Shown: positions 1 through 11,511 of the stretch, piece by piece
How positions within the stretch are numbered: position 1 is the first letter of the stretch
How the letters are laid out: every line of letters starts with the position of its first letter
Made by a program: the position numbers and the translations under genes
Source of the DNA: Aradus depressus
Lineage: Eukaryota > Arthropoda > Insecta > Hemiptera > Aradidae
DNA length: 64,000 bases
Assembly (NCBI GenBank): GCA_963662175.1
Contig: OY759214.1
Coordinates: forward strand, 5,456,001 to 5,520,000
Direction of reading: 5' to 3'
The notes under the pieces: generated by a model
Database searches by the model: none
The model's input: the letters and a program-made list of their open reading frames with translations, nothing else
Told to the model about the DNA's origin: nothing

Positions 1-90
1 CCGCTCTCCCTCCAAACATCAATAAGTTTCCTCTCTCCCTCTAAACCTCAATAAGTTTCCACTCTCCCTCTAAACCCTACTTTAAATTTT
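1..90. repeat. short tandem repeat, unit about 30 bp
   Basis: Two and a half imperfect copies of a pyrimidine-rich unit containing CTCTCCCTC and AATAAGTTTCC. The array may begin outside the window. Related CTCCCTC-rich sequence recurs near 900-1200. No coding signal is seen. Confidence 0.6.
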
Positions 91-225
91 TAACCCACCC
101 CTCGCCTGTGCCCTAAATTTTGTTTAATTAGCCCACTAGCGCTCCTAAGCGTCTAGAAATCAAATTATTATTGATATTAAATCAATTAGGTGTGACTTCT
201 TAAGAAAACAAAAAAAAAAAAAAAA

Positions 226-298
226 CATTCCTAACGGGATTCGAACTCACCACCTTCCGTATAGGAGGTTGGCTTGCTAACCCCTCGTCTATCGTGGC
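226..298 (-). repeat. tRNA-like SINE head
   Basis: Read on the minus strand this 73-nt stretch has a good RNA polymerase III B box (GTTCGAATC inside GAGTTCGAATCCCG) and a degraded A box. A run of T (plus-strand A, 209-225) follows it and could act as a Pol III terminator. The acceptor ends do not pair and the T stem is poor, so a working tRNA is unlikely. A tRNA-derived SINE head or tRNA pseudogene fits better. Confidence 0.5.
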
Positions 299-1212
299 AT
301 AGATGTTCAAGAGAGCTAAAATCTAGGTATATAACGTTCGTCATACATTTTCAGATATCAAGTAACAATTTTTATATTTTTTGAGACTGATTTCGTGACC
401 TTGAACAGGCACTTGCGTGATCTAGCATGTCGAACCCTGCATTCGTGTAGCCTACCTTATCATGTCCTAGCATGATCATCATCATCATTGTATTCAGTAT
501 TATTTTAAACTGGAGTATTATGATGGAAAAATCGCCTACACTTTTGAGCATGCCGTCCTTCGGTGCCTTGAATGGTATAAATATAAAAATATAATTCAAA
601 GCTCTTCATATTAAGTATGTTGTCCGATTGGAGTAATATATGTGAAAAAATAGTTATCTTCAATTCCGAGCACACTGTCCTTTGGTGTTGTTTGTGATTT
701 CTTGTTTTTTATTTATTTTTTTAATATCTACTATGGTTCGGAAATGACCTTCGTATCTGTAGGGATTAAGTCGTTGTTTACATGTTCAAACATGTCGAGA
801 CCTGTTGTTGCAGGCATACTTCACCAATTTTTATTTCATGATTTAATCTTACATCCCCACGTCAATTAACACATCCAATGTGCTTCCCCATCTCAATACC
901 CCCGCTCTCCCTCCGAATCACTACTCTCTATCTTCAGTATAGCGGCGTAGCCAATCCATCTCAATTTTCTCACTTATACTTTCCAATTATCCCACCTCAT
1001 TCTCCCTTTAAACCTTTTACTCAGACACACATCCAAGCAATTTTCTTTAGATTTTATCATAGTCCACTACTCTTAGCCTTAGCACCATCATGCTTCGTCC
1101 CTGTTCAACACCTACAACCTCTCTAGATCGTCTGACATTTTCATCATAACCCGGTCTACTCATACATAAACCTACATTCAACGCCATTAGCCTCTCCCTC
1201 TGAATCAGTCAG
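299..1212. other. no gene seen; possible SINE-tail scraps
   Basis: AT-rich sequence with no convincing ORF or exon. The motif GCCGTCCTTCGG near 550 and its weaker relative near 670 resemble the tail of the SINE copies at 15.7 kb, so eroded SINE pieces are likely. The open frame at 878-1126 is proline- and serine-rich by base composition, with nothing to support it as a gene. Confidence 0.4.
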
Positions 1213-2168
1213 AAGTAAGTTACTACTAGAACTAGAGGACATTAGTTAATATGCGAGGCTCATTTCTCCCCAATAAAACATGAGAGACTCTTCGGGGTTT
1301 CCTTTCCCAAGTATGAAGCTGGAGAAGTAAGTTACTACTAGAACTAGAGGACATTAGTTAATACGCAAGGCTCATTTCACCCCAATAAAACATGAGAGAC
1401 TCTTCGTGGTTTCCTTTCCCAAGTATGAAACTGGAGAAGTAAGTTACTACTAGAACCAGAGGACATTAGTTAATATGCGAGGCTCATTTCACCTCAATAA
1501 AACATGAGAGACTCTTCGGGGTTTCCTTTCCCAAGTATGAAGCTGGAGAAGTAAGTTACTAATAAAACTAGAGGACATTAGTTAATATGCGAGGCTCATT
1601 TCACCCCAATAAAACATGAGAGACTCTTCGGGGTTTCCTTTCCCAATTATGAAGCTGGAGAAGTAAGTTACTAATAAAACTAGAGGACATTAGTTAATAT
1701 GCGAGGCTCATTTCACCCCAATAAAACATGAGAGACTCTTCGGGGTTTCCTTTCCAAATTATGAAGCTGGAGAAGTAAGTTACTACTAGAACTAGAGGAC
1801 ATTAGTTAATATGCGAGGCTCATTTCTCCCCAATAAAACATGAGAGACTCTTCGGGGTTTCCTTTCCCAAGTATGAAGCTGAAGGAGTAAGTTACTACTA
1901 GAACTAGAGGACATTAGTTAATACGCGAGGCTCATTTCACCCCAATAAAACATGAGAGACTCTTCGTGGTTTCCTTTCCCAATTATGAAGCTGGAGAAGT
2001 AAGTTACTAATAAAACTAGAGGACATTAGTTAATATGCGAGGCTCATTTCACCCCAATAAAACATGAGAGACTCTTCGGGGTTTCCTTTCCCAATTATGA
2101 AGCTGGAGAAGTAAGTTACTACTAGAACTAGAGGACATTAGTTAATATGCGAGGCTCAATTCACCCCA
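1213..2168. repeat. 112-bp tandem array, about 8.5 copies
   Basis: The marker GTAAGTTACTA recurs at 1215, 1327, 1439, 1551, 1663, 1775, 1887, 1999 and 2111, an exact 112-bp spacing. Each unit also carries GAGGACATTAGTTAATA and AACATGAGAGACTCTTCG. Copies differ by a few substitutions (for example ACTACTAGAACTAG against ACTAATAAAACTAG). The last copy breaks off near 2168. Each unit contains a GTAAGT preceded by GAGAA, which looks like a splice donor, but the reading frame after the nearest acceptor has stops. Confidence 0.95.
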
Positions 2169-2254
2169 ATGCACAAGATCACCATACTGGAGGTGGACTA
2201 CTCGGCTCTTCTTGTTGTAGTAATCCTTTACTCGTGGCGCACAGATAGGTCAGT

Positions 2255-2937
2255 TGGAATTCTTAGGGGAAAGTTTTGTTGCAGTCGTAATTTTTTCACT
2301 TTATATGTTTTTTGGGTCGCTGAACACGAATATGAAGTTTGCTGACAGAAAGTATCCCGGAACATGTTTTTTTTTGCAATTTTAGTCAAAATGTTGGCAC
2401 TTTTTCCAGTTTTTTGCCCATATCTCAAAAAGTATGCGTTTTTTTCGCAAATGTCACTATGTACAAAATTAAAGTAGATGAAATTTCCTACATTTTTTCT
2501 TCTAAAATTTTTTTGTACGACTAACCGCTAGAGCGCGTCAAAAAATTGGCCTAATGGCTGGATAGTGGAAAAAGCACGATTTCCGCGGAAACGACCCGTG
2601 TTTCGATACTAATGGCCATAAATGAATTAAATAAATGTATGTGGATGAGTATATACACAATAAATAAATACATACATAATATATATGTATACGAGTACAT
2701 ATACGTATATATAAAAAACGTTCCTATTACTCCGACAGTATTGTTCCAGCGCATCAGTGTGGTGAAAAACTCGGATGAAGAACTAGAAAGGTTCTTGTCG
2801 TATGACCTTGGTCCTTACTCTTTCTCTCTATTTGACAATGGTTTGAGAAAAGGTACTAAATCTGCACTTAACAAAGGATTTGTATCCACACAAAACAAGC
2901 AGTTCAGTGGCCAAGTGCGATATGACGTTGACGGATA
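2255..2937 (+). repeat. left arm of a 0.68-kb inverted repeat
   Basis: This arm is inverted relative to 4590-5270, with roughly 90 percent identity by eye. Both contain the poly-T/GGGTCGCTGAACACG-like segment, a TCCGCGGAAACGACCCGTGT segment, a TA-rich microsatellite and the 5' coding end of the PIN-like/CXC gene. The coding part of this arm (about 2740-2936, plus strand) keeps an open frame that stops right where the arm ends. Outer limits are accurate to about 15 bp. Confidence 0.85.
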
Positions 2938-3339
2938 GTGGAAAAACCACGATGTCAGTGGAACCTGTAGCCAATAGTTGGCCACCAGTGATGTTGAAAT
3001 CATCCAAATACACTAGAAAATGTGTGAAATACACAATTAGATGTGTATAATGCACTCTAGATTTGCATATATATCTATATATTCATGTACATAGTGATTT
3101 TATATATGCATATATATATATATATACATAGTGGAATGGTGCCAAATGAATGAAAAGCAGTTAGAAACATGAAAAATTGTATAATGACATACAATAAAAA
3201 AAATTGAGAGTTAAAATCATGATTAACAATATTTTAAAAAATGATGGATCAGTGGCCTCATCAGGCTTCTGGAACCGATAAAGGAGGTATTTGGAGGTAT
3301 TTGATGGATGGATCTGGTAAGTAGTAACTTGTATTTTTT

Positions 3340-4784
3340 TCAAAAAAGCTGACAGAAGTGGTTGTCCCCTGCCCTTCTTCTCATATTGTTGATTGTCGGC
3401 TCTTTTTGGTGGGTGGAAGTGAATCTGTAAAAATCTCCAGGAAAATCAAACCCAAGTTCTTCTTGGAGGAATTCTGGTATTAATTCCTCCTCATCTGTCT
3501 CAATTGGCATGTTTGTGAATGACCCCTCGCAGTTTATGCACAGATTTGTGCAACTGAGGCCCGCTTTTTTGTAGCCACAGGTTCGTGCACAGGTATTTGT
3601 GCATCTGCACGTCACCAGGCGCAGCAGTTCGGTGGGAGCAGGGTCTTGGAGGGACGTGATGGGTTCTAGACCATTGTTGGTTCTCCTCCAACCCCATTCT
3701 TCAGGTCGTTTTTCGACCCCCATCCATTGCTGAACCTGATGGTTCACCCGGAATCTGTGCTGTGCAGCCGCAGCTGCTGATGGAGGTAGATCAGCTATCT
3801 TTGATGAGGCCCTGAAAGCTGCCCTCTTATAATGGGTGAACCTCAACTGGTTCAGGGATGGTTCTGTCCTCTCAATGAAATCATACACATGCACAAGAAA
3901 GCACTCCCCTGCTGCTGAAATGTCTTTGTGAGTTGCCTGAGGGTTTCTAAAGATGGTGACAACATCAGCAAGGCTGGTTTTGACAAACTTCAATTTCCCC
4001 TGGTTGTAAGGTCCTGATGTGGCACCACACCCACTTATTGCCTGGAGGAACATGATGTGCTCTTTGACAGTTTTGTTCTCAACACTGTGCACAGGAGAGT
4101 ATGTTGTTGGAGGAATGTTTCCTTTTCCAGGTTTCAAGAAAAACACGTTGACTTTGCAAAGACCTTTTAGAATGACTAATAGGTCAACATCTTCTCCAAC
4201 AATTACCACAGTTTCTGTAGATTCAGCTAAAGACAGGGCTTCATTAACAATAAGGGTGTCTGCGTCTTCAGATGCCTGTTTCCATGCCATGCTGCGTGAG
4301 GCCAGCTTGGCAATTATCATAGCAATCAACCGTTTTTTGTTATTTGGATTGGCTAGGAAGTTGTCTTTCTTTATGGTTCTGTCATCAAAGAGAATGTCAG
4401 CAGATGTTGTCTTCATTGATCTTCTCAACCTTTCTTCACTTTTAGTCTCACCTTGCATGTGGTCAGGATATACATCAAAGACGGCTACTGTTTGAGGACC
4501 ATACTTACTCACGACAAAGTCAACATATTTGTCACATATTGGAGAAAAGGATTCCTTCTCCGGCAAGACCACTCTATGCAATATAAATCGCCGTCAACGT
4601 CATATCGCACTTGGCCACTGAACTGCTTGTTTTGTGTGGATACAAATCCTTTGTTAAGTGCAGATTTAGTACCTTTTCTCAAACCATTGTCAAATAGAGA
4701 GAAAGAGTAAGGACCAAGGTCATACGACAAGAACCTATCCAGTTCTTCATCCGAGTTGTTCACCACACTGATGCTCTGGAACAA
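3340..4784 (-). pseudogene. PIN-like/CXC-domain protein gene, frameshifted
   Basis: Two overlapping minus-strand frames form one gene. The 5' frame runs 4784 to about 4590 (motif LSYDLGPYSFSLFDNGLRKG) and joins, with a frame change near 4580, a 413-aa frame (4581-3340). In the long frame, residues 105-138 hold acidic motifs EDADTLI and VVIVGEDVDLLVIL, typical of PIN/FEN-like nuclease folds. Residues 321-358 hold a Cys-rich CXC (tesmin/TSO1-type) motif, C-x-C..C..TCGYKKAGLSC..LC..C. I recognise this as a large, highly copied arthropod family of unknown role, probably nuclease-like and DNA-binding. The frameshift lies at the inner edge of the inverted repeat, so this copy is probably dead. Whether it is a host gene or transposon cargo cannot be decided here. 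Confidence 0.7.
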
Positions 4785-5270
4785 TGCTGTCGGAGTAATA
4801 GGGACATTTTTTATATATACGTATATGTACTCGTATACATATATATTATGTATGTATGTATTTATTTATTATGTATATACTCATCCACATACATTTATTT
4901 AATTCATTTATGGCCATTAGTATCAAAACACGGGTCGTTTCCGCGGAAATCGTGGTTTTTCCACTATCTGGCAATTTGGTCAATTTTCTGGCGCGCTCTA
5001 GCGGCCAAACGGTTAGTCGTACAAAAAACCTTTAAAAAAATGTAGGAAATATCATCTACTTTAATTTTGTACATAGTGACTTTTGCGAAAAAACTCATAC
5101 TTTTTGAGATATGGGCGAAAAATTGGGAAAAGTGCCAACATTTTGACTAAAATTGCAAAAAAAAACATGTTCCGGGCAAAATTTCTGTCAGCAAACTTCA
5201 TATTCGTGTTGAGCGACCCAAAAAACATAAAGGGTGAAAAAATTACGACTGCATCCAAATATCCCCTAAA
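4590..5270 (-). repeat. right arm of the 0.68-kb inverted repeat
   Basis: Reverse-complement partner of 2255-2937. It carries the 5' coding part of the adjacent pseudogene, a TA-rich microsatellite and an A/T-rich outer half. The two arms and the 1.65 kb between them would form a long hairpin. Confidence 0.85.
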
Positions 5271-5286
5271 CCCCCTTTTTTGAACC

Positions 5287-5530
5287 AGAATGACGAAGAT
5301 GCAAAGTCGGCCGCCAACTGCGCCTCTCGCCTGCAGATGTACTTGTGAAGGTCTAAATATTCCCCTTCTTGCGCTAATCCATACATCACGTTAAGTGAGA
5401 GGCTCATTTCGCGACCAAACAGTGCATAAAATACGGAGTGAAGCATGTTGCACAAAGTCCGGTTGAATCTGTCAACCAAACCATCAGACACTGGGTGGTA
5501 GGGGCCGGTCCGCATCTTCTTCCTTCCCAA
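5287..5530 (-). pseudogene. Ty3/Gypsy integrase fragment, internally deleted
   Basis: The 95-aa minus-strand frame contains RTGPYHPVSDGLVDRFNRTL, the hallmark 'PYHPxSDGxVERFNRTL' segment of Ty3/Gypsy integrase cores. It passes directly to FGREMSLSLNVMYG, which in full elements lies some tens of residues further on, so an internal piece is missing. No LTRs or other pol domains are next to it, so it is a relic. Confidence 0.8.
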
Positions 5531-5549
5531 ACCATTTTAAAATGTACTT

Positions 5550-5665
5550 AGGCCCCTCAGTAAAGTGGTCTCAATTTTCGTCAGATATCGGCCAAAATCT
5601 AATTAGATATAATTTAGCACATGTGACGTCTTCGTTCAAAATTTCAAAATGATTCCGCAGGTACA
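5550..5665. repeat. dispersed repeat, copy 1
   Basis: Shares GTGGTCTCAATTT, CCAAAATCTAAT and TTAGCACATGTGAC in the same order with 16325-16430. It is a short mobile or dispersed element of unknown class. The following bases to about 6010 show no gene; the open frame at 5737-6009 is hydrophobic and unsupported. Confidence 0.6.
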
Positions 5666-6009
5666 GAGCCCCTAGAACATATATAGGACTATAATATAGT
5701 CATCTGTTTTGTTGTACTCAAGTTAAATAAACCTCATTGGCTCTTCAATGGAATACTAAAGTAGTGGACTTGGAACGGTCCTGTCCAATGGGCTGCAATC
5801 TTCTCATATATTTTGTCATTATAAGCATTCTTTTTATCACAGATTCCAATTTGTTTTACTGTATTTATGGTATTTTGACCATTTTAGTGCCTAATTTGAT
5901 CCTGATTATTACTAAAACCAAGGGCATTAATATTGTAGCTTCAGCTTTAGTTCTCGGAAAAGCTGCAAATTATTTTCCAAGTGACTATAAAGTATCTTCT
6001 TCAACTTGA

Positions 6010-6290
6010 ATACTACTTGTGCGATGTCAGGTACTCCTTAACGGCCCCTGCCCGACTTGAATAAATCTAGGTAGGCAAAATTTAGGACTCTCATAGTTGT
6101 GGCGGTCTCATGTCCACCAGAGCGACGACGAAAGACTTTCTGGTAGTAGGCAATATGACCTCATAGTTAAAGCCTTGGCATGATTCATAATAACTAACCT
6201 AGTACTGAGACTGCACAGGTTCGGAACCGCTGTCTCTTGTTTTAGAGGTTCGCAGCCGCTGGAAACCGAAAGAATTAAATATCTGTGAAA
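6010..6290. repeat. SINE-like repeat, degraded copy
   Basis: Contains GATGTCAGGTACTC, GGCAAAATTTAGGACTC, CTCATGTCCACC and TAGTAGGC in the same order as the copies at 15.44-15.91 kb. These pieces make this a third, more diverged member of the same family. Confidence 0.6.
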
Positions 6291-6683
6291 ACTCAATATC
6301 GACTTTTTGACTTACTATTGCATGACTTCTCATGCTCTAATAAAAAGAATAAGCTTATAATTTAGATACAAAAACAGATATTAACTGTTAGAGTCCGACA
6401 CTCAGGGATTAGAGTTAACAATACTACTAAAAAATAAAATGAAATTAATAAATAAATACTTGAAAATATGCGTATACAAATAATAATATACAGTAGATAA
6501 ATACAGTATATAATTAATACAGTAGATACATTTTTTAATTTTAGGAAAATTAAGATAATAATTTTTGATAACTTTTCCAGAAGTGTCTTTTCCACGACGA
6601 CCTTTCGGGACGTTCTCACGTCCCTTACTTAGGTCAAAATGAATGTGCGAAATACAAAATAGAAAAAAAAAAATAACAATTCT

Positions 6684-6749
<66 letters not shown>

Positions 6750-7322
6750 AACAACTCTCCCTCTCGTGTGAGTGCAATTTACGTAATTAGTAAATTTAAA
6801 TAAAATATAATTAATGCCGAAAAAATTATTAAAATTGAAAATTTTTATATCGCGACTTTAATAAAAACAATGCCTGGATAGCTAAGTGCACTCCCACGGG
6901 AAGGACGGTTACAAGGTTGTTGTCAACCAGAGGAAGCATGGGAGGGGGAAATGGAATGAACCAACTCTAGAAAGTTAACATATTTATTAATTAAAAGTAC
7001 ATTAAATATTTACAACAGAAAATAAAATAATTGAATAAGATTTGGCCATATGTCTGAAGGACTTTATAACTCAATTACGAGGTACCTCGATATGATATCC
7101 AAGGCGAATGACGGCGTGATCATCCTTTCTGGACTTCCCGTAGACATCATCTAATCCCATAGTCCCTGAAGATCTGCGTAGTTTCGAGGGCACACCAGAA
7201 GTTACACCCCCACTGACTTTGCACCGTCTGAAATCAAAGTGTATCTCACCGACTAGTTCGATGTGGCCACTCTGGCCCCAAGTATGGAGAAGAAATGATA
7301 TCCCCTATTCAAACTTAATTAT
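6291..7322. other. no gene seen; (AT)n microsatellite at 6686-6746
   Basis: AT-rich sequence with an (AT)n run of about 60 bp. From about 6880 the composition is more balanced (TGCCTGGATAGC, GGAAGGACGG), but I recognise no ORF, promoter or element ends. Confidence 0.5.
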
Positions 7323-7476
7323 AGAAAAGATACGTGGTGCTCGACTGAGACATGAACCAAGAAATAGTACTTTCACATATTCACACTAATATTAAAACAG
7401 AGAAGATACGTGGTGACCGACCAAGACATGAACGCAGAGAAAAAGTACTTTCACATATTCACACTAATATTAAAAT
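7323..7476. repeat. two tandem copies of a 77-bp unit
   Basis: AGA(A/G)AAGATACGTGGTG begins each copy (7323 and 7399) and CACATATTCACACTAATATT ends each. The copies differ by scattered substitutions and a 2-bp length change. Confidence 0.85.
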
Positions 7477-7888
7477 TAAAATGGGGAGTGGCCTCCGAGC
7501 CTCATCGTGGTGTGGGAACGGTTCTTGAGGTATGATTGGTTGTTGGTCTCCGCCCATTTTATTTCCAGCCAATCACATGTCATCGATTGCATCATCTTGT
7601 TCTAGTAAATCAGTGTGTGGGTAGACCATCTCACTGTTCCTTATACACCGGATGTAGACAATTATCTTGGCTTCCTTTCCATTGTATCTTTATAGTTCTT
7701 TATTTTCGCTCCCTTTATTCCCTCGCAGACATCGCTGGTTTTGAGTATGCTCTTCCAAATGCAATTCTCTTTAATTTGGGGGGGTCCACAACCCATACTT
7801 TGCTCCTAGCGATCGCGATCCTCTTGCAGACATCGCTAGTTCTGAGCCTTATAATAACGATAAATATTGTCTATAGGGTAGACATGCT

Positions 7889-7955
<67 letters not shown>

Positions 7956-9148
7956 AAGGAAATAAATAAATAAAATTCTAATAAAAATACATGAAAGAGA
8001 AACACATGAAAAATAAATTGGTATATAAATAATAAAAAATAATGATTAAAACGTAGATTGTTAGTATATTCGTAGTACGATTGGTAAAGTAAAGAGTAAT
8101 AATAAGCAAGGTAAATATTTTTGTTTCAGATGGTGTTTAAATGCATCTTAGACCGGTCGGGTCTCGTGAGTAGTTCTTTACATATATTTCACGTTAAACA
8201 CTTTGCACCCCACTCTTGTTTGTTTACACTTATTGCTGATCTCGTTTCTTTAAATTTACTATCCATTTATTATATATTATCTTTCAAAGAATAGCTCTCC
8301 TTCAACCGTGTTACCTTTGTAAAATATGAAAATAATTACTTTTTTAATAGAACAATTTTATTTACAATAAGTAAAACATGGTTTAGCAATGATTTAAAAT
8401 AAAAACGTTATAAATGAAAATATAAAGGAGTGGGGCACTATTTGGATTTTATCCCTCTAAAGACAAAAAGAATTCATCTTAACTCATTTTTTCAAGATTT
8501 CTTTCAACTGAAGATTTTTTTTTTTTCAATTTGATGAGTTTTAATCAAGATAATCAGCAAAAACCGCTTTTTATTTTTGAACTTATTAAGATTATATAAA
8601 CAAATTTTGAGTCAACTACAAAATCCCGAAGTTTGGAATTTTACAGGGGCTTAGCCAGAATAGAATTTGTGTCCAAATAAAATTAAAGAAACAAAATGCA
8701 AAATTCGAATTTGTTATTATCGAATATTGGCTTTTTATTTCTACCGATATAAGGCACGACCCTTTTTGGAATAAGCATTTTACTATCTAACGTTCATTGT
8801 CGTTGTCAGTCAGTTCAGTTGTTTTAATTGCTTAAAGGCAAAATGCATATCTCTTATCATATTTCATAAGGGGAGGACTCTTCTTGGCTACGCCCCCGGC
8901 ATTTTGAACCTGAAACACCCTATATATGAATTTCCGACACTTCTATTTTCTGCAAATGTTTTTTTCTTGTAATTAGTTGGCTTTACGCTACCCCTAGGTC
9001 ATCTTTCGAAAGTTAGACCATTATTGAAGTCATGATCTGCTAAAGTTGTTTAGGACAGAAAGTGACGGTGAATCATGGCACGGTTTCCGGCCACAGTATA
9101 TTTTTTATTTTTACATATCAATATTTTTCTATTTACAGCTGTTTTCAG
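7477..9148. other. no gene seen; (TA)n microsatellite at 7892-7952
   Basis: The plus-strand frame at 7536-7973 runs into the (TA)n tract and looks accidental. GCAGACATCGCT followed by GGTT or AGTT occurs twice about 100 bp apart (7728 and 7830). Near 8880-8930 GGCTACGCCCCC and GAAACACCCTATA look like repeat-derived sequence. A start exon for the downstream microexon gene was sought here and not found. Confidence 0.4.
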
Positions 9149-9280
9149 CTGGGGAGGTTAACTTGGACCTTCTGCGACAAGTGAAGTTATTTTCGCTCGA
9201 TCCTCTTCATTTCTCAGACGAGGAGGACGTCAAGACCATTCAGGAGTGCTTTAAAAGACCAGCTTCGGAACGGACAGAAT
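9149..9280 (+). CDS. microexon A, candidate (phase 1-1, 132 bp)
   Basis: Lies between a pyrimidine-rich acceptor (TTTACAGCTGTTTTCAG, with AG at 9147-9148) and a donor GTTTGT at 9281. It starts with two bases completing a codon and ends with one base, so both introns are phase 1; the length is 44 codons. The peptide is mixed-charge and helix-prone (begins GEVNLDLLRQVKLF, later DEEDVKTIQECFKR). An alternative acceptor ten bases upstream (9138) would give a phase-0 start. It is the most upstream exon I can see; a signal-peptide exon, if any, lies elsewhere. Family unknown. It is one of several same-phase short exons on this strand (9779, 11398, 36851, 60573, 63491). Confidence 0.55.
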
Positions 9281-9368
9281 GTTTGTTTTTTGACTATTAC
9301 TAGTAGGTTTCCCTGCGATACACAGTGTAGGGGGGCGGCCAGCCTTCCTAAGAATATACTTACTAAAT

Positions 9369-9496
9369 GGGGTCCAGTGTTGTTCGGGTAATACTAGCTG
9401 GGGGCCCAGTGTTGTTTGGGTAATACTAGCTGGGGGCCCAGTGTTGTTCGGCTAATACTAGCTGATGGCCCAGTGCTGCTCGGCTAATACTAGCTG
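9369..9496. repeat. 32-bp tandem repeat, 4 copies
   Basis: Four units start at 9369, 9401, 9433 and 9465. Each contains CCCAGTGTTGTTCGG or a close variant and ends TAATACTAGCTG. It sits in the putative intron between microexons A and B. Confidence 0.9.
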
Positions 9497-9778
9497 AGGT
9501 TTGCTGTTAACAAATGATAGGTATGATGCTAAGTTGCTCGGCCACGACCTAAAACTTGTTGTCATAGTAAAACAAAAAACGGGGATATGAATCACCTTAT
9601 GTCTCATTTCCATGTGAATCATGGAAAATTGCAGTCAGATTGTACTGTCGAAGAATGGCCTGGAAATCGCATAACAGATATTGTGAGTGAACTTCAAAGT
9701 TCCCCGACAACGCGGTATACTGCTAGTCTACTCGTATATTAATAAATTTGAAAGAGGGTTTGTTTGTTCCGAAATCAG

Positions 9779-9844
9779 GCCCAATCAGCTGGACAGATTA
9801 TGAAAAGACTTTTATTTCACATTTACTTGATGGACTTTCCAAGG
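9779..9844 (+). CDS. microexon B, candidate (phase 1-1, 66 bp)
   Basis: The acceptor is GTTCCGAAATCAG (ends 9778) and the donor is GTGAGC at 9845. The segment is 22 codons with a two-base start and one-base end, so phase 1 on both sides. The peptide contains SWTDYEKTFISHLLDGL, an amphipathic-helix-like stretch with Trp and Tyr, unlike the simple-sequence DNA around it. Joined after exon A the split codon (t plus gc) is not a stop. It was found after the phase pattern had been noticed in the other exons, so it is somewhat less independent. Confidence 0.5.
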
Positions 9845-11397
9845 GTGAGCCACATGACCACCGTTCTTCATGTTTGAAAGAGCGAACTGAGGGTGTCATT
9901 GTGAGAACAATTGTTGTCGCGTCACTGTTGCAACCATCCCCCTTTCGTTTGTGTACTTATATAATGTACGATTAGCCAATGGCAATGGCCGACATTGGAA
10001 AGCTCATGAATGACCATTGTTTTATGCTTTCCGCTTTCCCTTTGAGCCAGCTGTGCTTGTTATATGATTTATGTTGCATCTGGTTTCAGATTTACACAAA
10101 CATTTCCATAAATGTTAATTAGCTTACCAGGTAGAACCTGTAGTTTTTACTTACGGATCCGACGAGTAAAAGGCATATAAAAATAATGTTTAAAGCAGAC
10201 AGTTCTACTGTCAATCAGTATTGTCAAATTTATTACATATTTTTTTCTGATCGAATCGCACTCCATTGATAAGGTTTCCTTAGATTGAGTAGAAAATTGA
10301 ATTTCTTTCAATTAAGGAAATATAATGTAAAAAATAAAATAATATAAAAAAATATTGAAATAGAACTCACTGCAAATCTTATATAGTTTGCATATTTAAA
10401 AAAACTATTACAGATACCTCAGAAGAACGGCTAACCTGGCAACACTGGTGACAGTTGACTTTATTTAGTACAACGGAGCGAGTATTTCTAAACTATGTAC
10501 TTCTTATTATTATTGAAAGAACGTTTTCATTACAAAATGAACTTCAAATTGTGTACTGTAAGCCTTTTTTTTCTAAATTGATAATCCTCTACTGAATAAA
10601 TACTAAAGTTCTTGAAAACACACTGTTAGATTTTTTTTTCATCCATTTATTTCTCTAGATCAACTTACAGAAATTTATACATAGTTTGCATAAATGGACA
10701 AAGAAAGAAACACAAAAATAAAATAAAATAAATAAATGCAATAAACAAAGATAATATAACGTTTACATGTATTATAAAGTGTTATCTGCAGCAACACTCA
10801 CACTTGAGTGCTCTGCATAGTTAAATTGCATTTTTTCAAATATGAAGTAGTAAAAAATAAAATAAAAAATTATGTGGCCATTATAGGACTTTCTTATACC
10901 AACGACGCTTACAGATTACTGAAAAGTTTAAATTTCCTGTCATCTTGCATGGGTTGTAGTATGTGGCAAAATGTCAAGAAAATACCCTTTTTAAAGGTTC
11001 ATGGGTTAAAGTTTTTTAAGGCAGCATTAGCATTTTAAGAGCTGTTTTAGCAGAAACTTTTTTGTGTGAATTAAATTTCCTATAAAGTTTCAAAGTGTGT
11101 ATCACGTTGTGTTGTACTCTGTACAACTCGCTATATTTCTAAATAAACAAAAATGTCAACATAGATATAGAGATTGCCAAATAAGCACTGAAACATATCT
11201 AGGAAACAAGCTTGGCTGGAAACGAACCATGGTCAGTTTGCGTCAACAACTAAATAAATAAGAATATATCGGTATTCGTACATCGATATATCGTGTACAT
11301 CTCTATAGGTGGACTTAACCATCTCTATGCTGTGTATTGTTCACCTATAAGCCCCCTTCATGTTTGTCCTCATCTCATTTCTCTTCATTTTGTCCAG
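9845..11397. other. putative intron; MITE-like scrap at 10870-10925
   Basis: AT-rich sequence without supported genes. TATAGGACTTTCTTATACCAA near 10885 matches the terminal arms of the MITE at 15.1 kb, so part of a related element lies here. A strong pyrimidine tract (CATTTCTCTTCATTTTGTCCAG) closes the stretch just before the next exon. Confidence 0.45.
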
Positions 11398-11511
11398 GGA
11401 TCCTGGAGGAGACGACAGCTGTCGACACAGAGGTCCCGGGCACCCTCAAGAAATTATTTGATAATTTCGGTGACGTTGAAAAGTTAGAAGCCATTGCGGA
11501 TAAACTCTTAG
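11398..11511 (+). CDS. microexon C, candidate (phase 1-1, 114 bp)
   Basis: A very good pyrimidine-rich acceptor ends at 11397 and the donor GTACGT starts at 11512. The segment is 38 codons with phase-1 borders on both sides and no stop. The peptide is acidic then helical: ILEETTAVDTEVPGTLKK followed by LFDNFGDVEKLEAIADKLL. The first 70 bases of the downstream intron are clearly related to the introns that follow the exons at 36851 and 63491, the strongest evidence that these short exons arose by duplication. No known domain is recognised. Confidence 0.65.

Noticed and set aside
226..298. Functional tRNA gene
   Set aside because: B box is good but acceptor and T stems do not pair and no clear anticodon arm forms; a SINE head is more likely.
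4019..4495. 158-aa plus-strand frame opposite the PIN-like/CXC gene
   Set aside because: Mirror of the real coding strand; no motif of its own.
7536..7973. 145-aa plus-strand protein
   Set aside because: Ends in an (TA)n-coded Ile-Tyr run, no domain, and the rest is unremarkable repeat-like sequence.
10438..10475. Possible extra microexon after TATTACAG at 10415
   Set aside because: An open stretch exists but the nearest donor (GTGACA) gives a phase-2 end, breaking the pattern; too weak.
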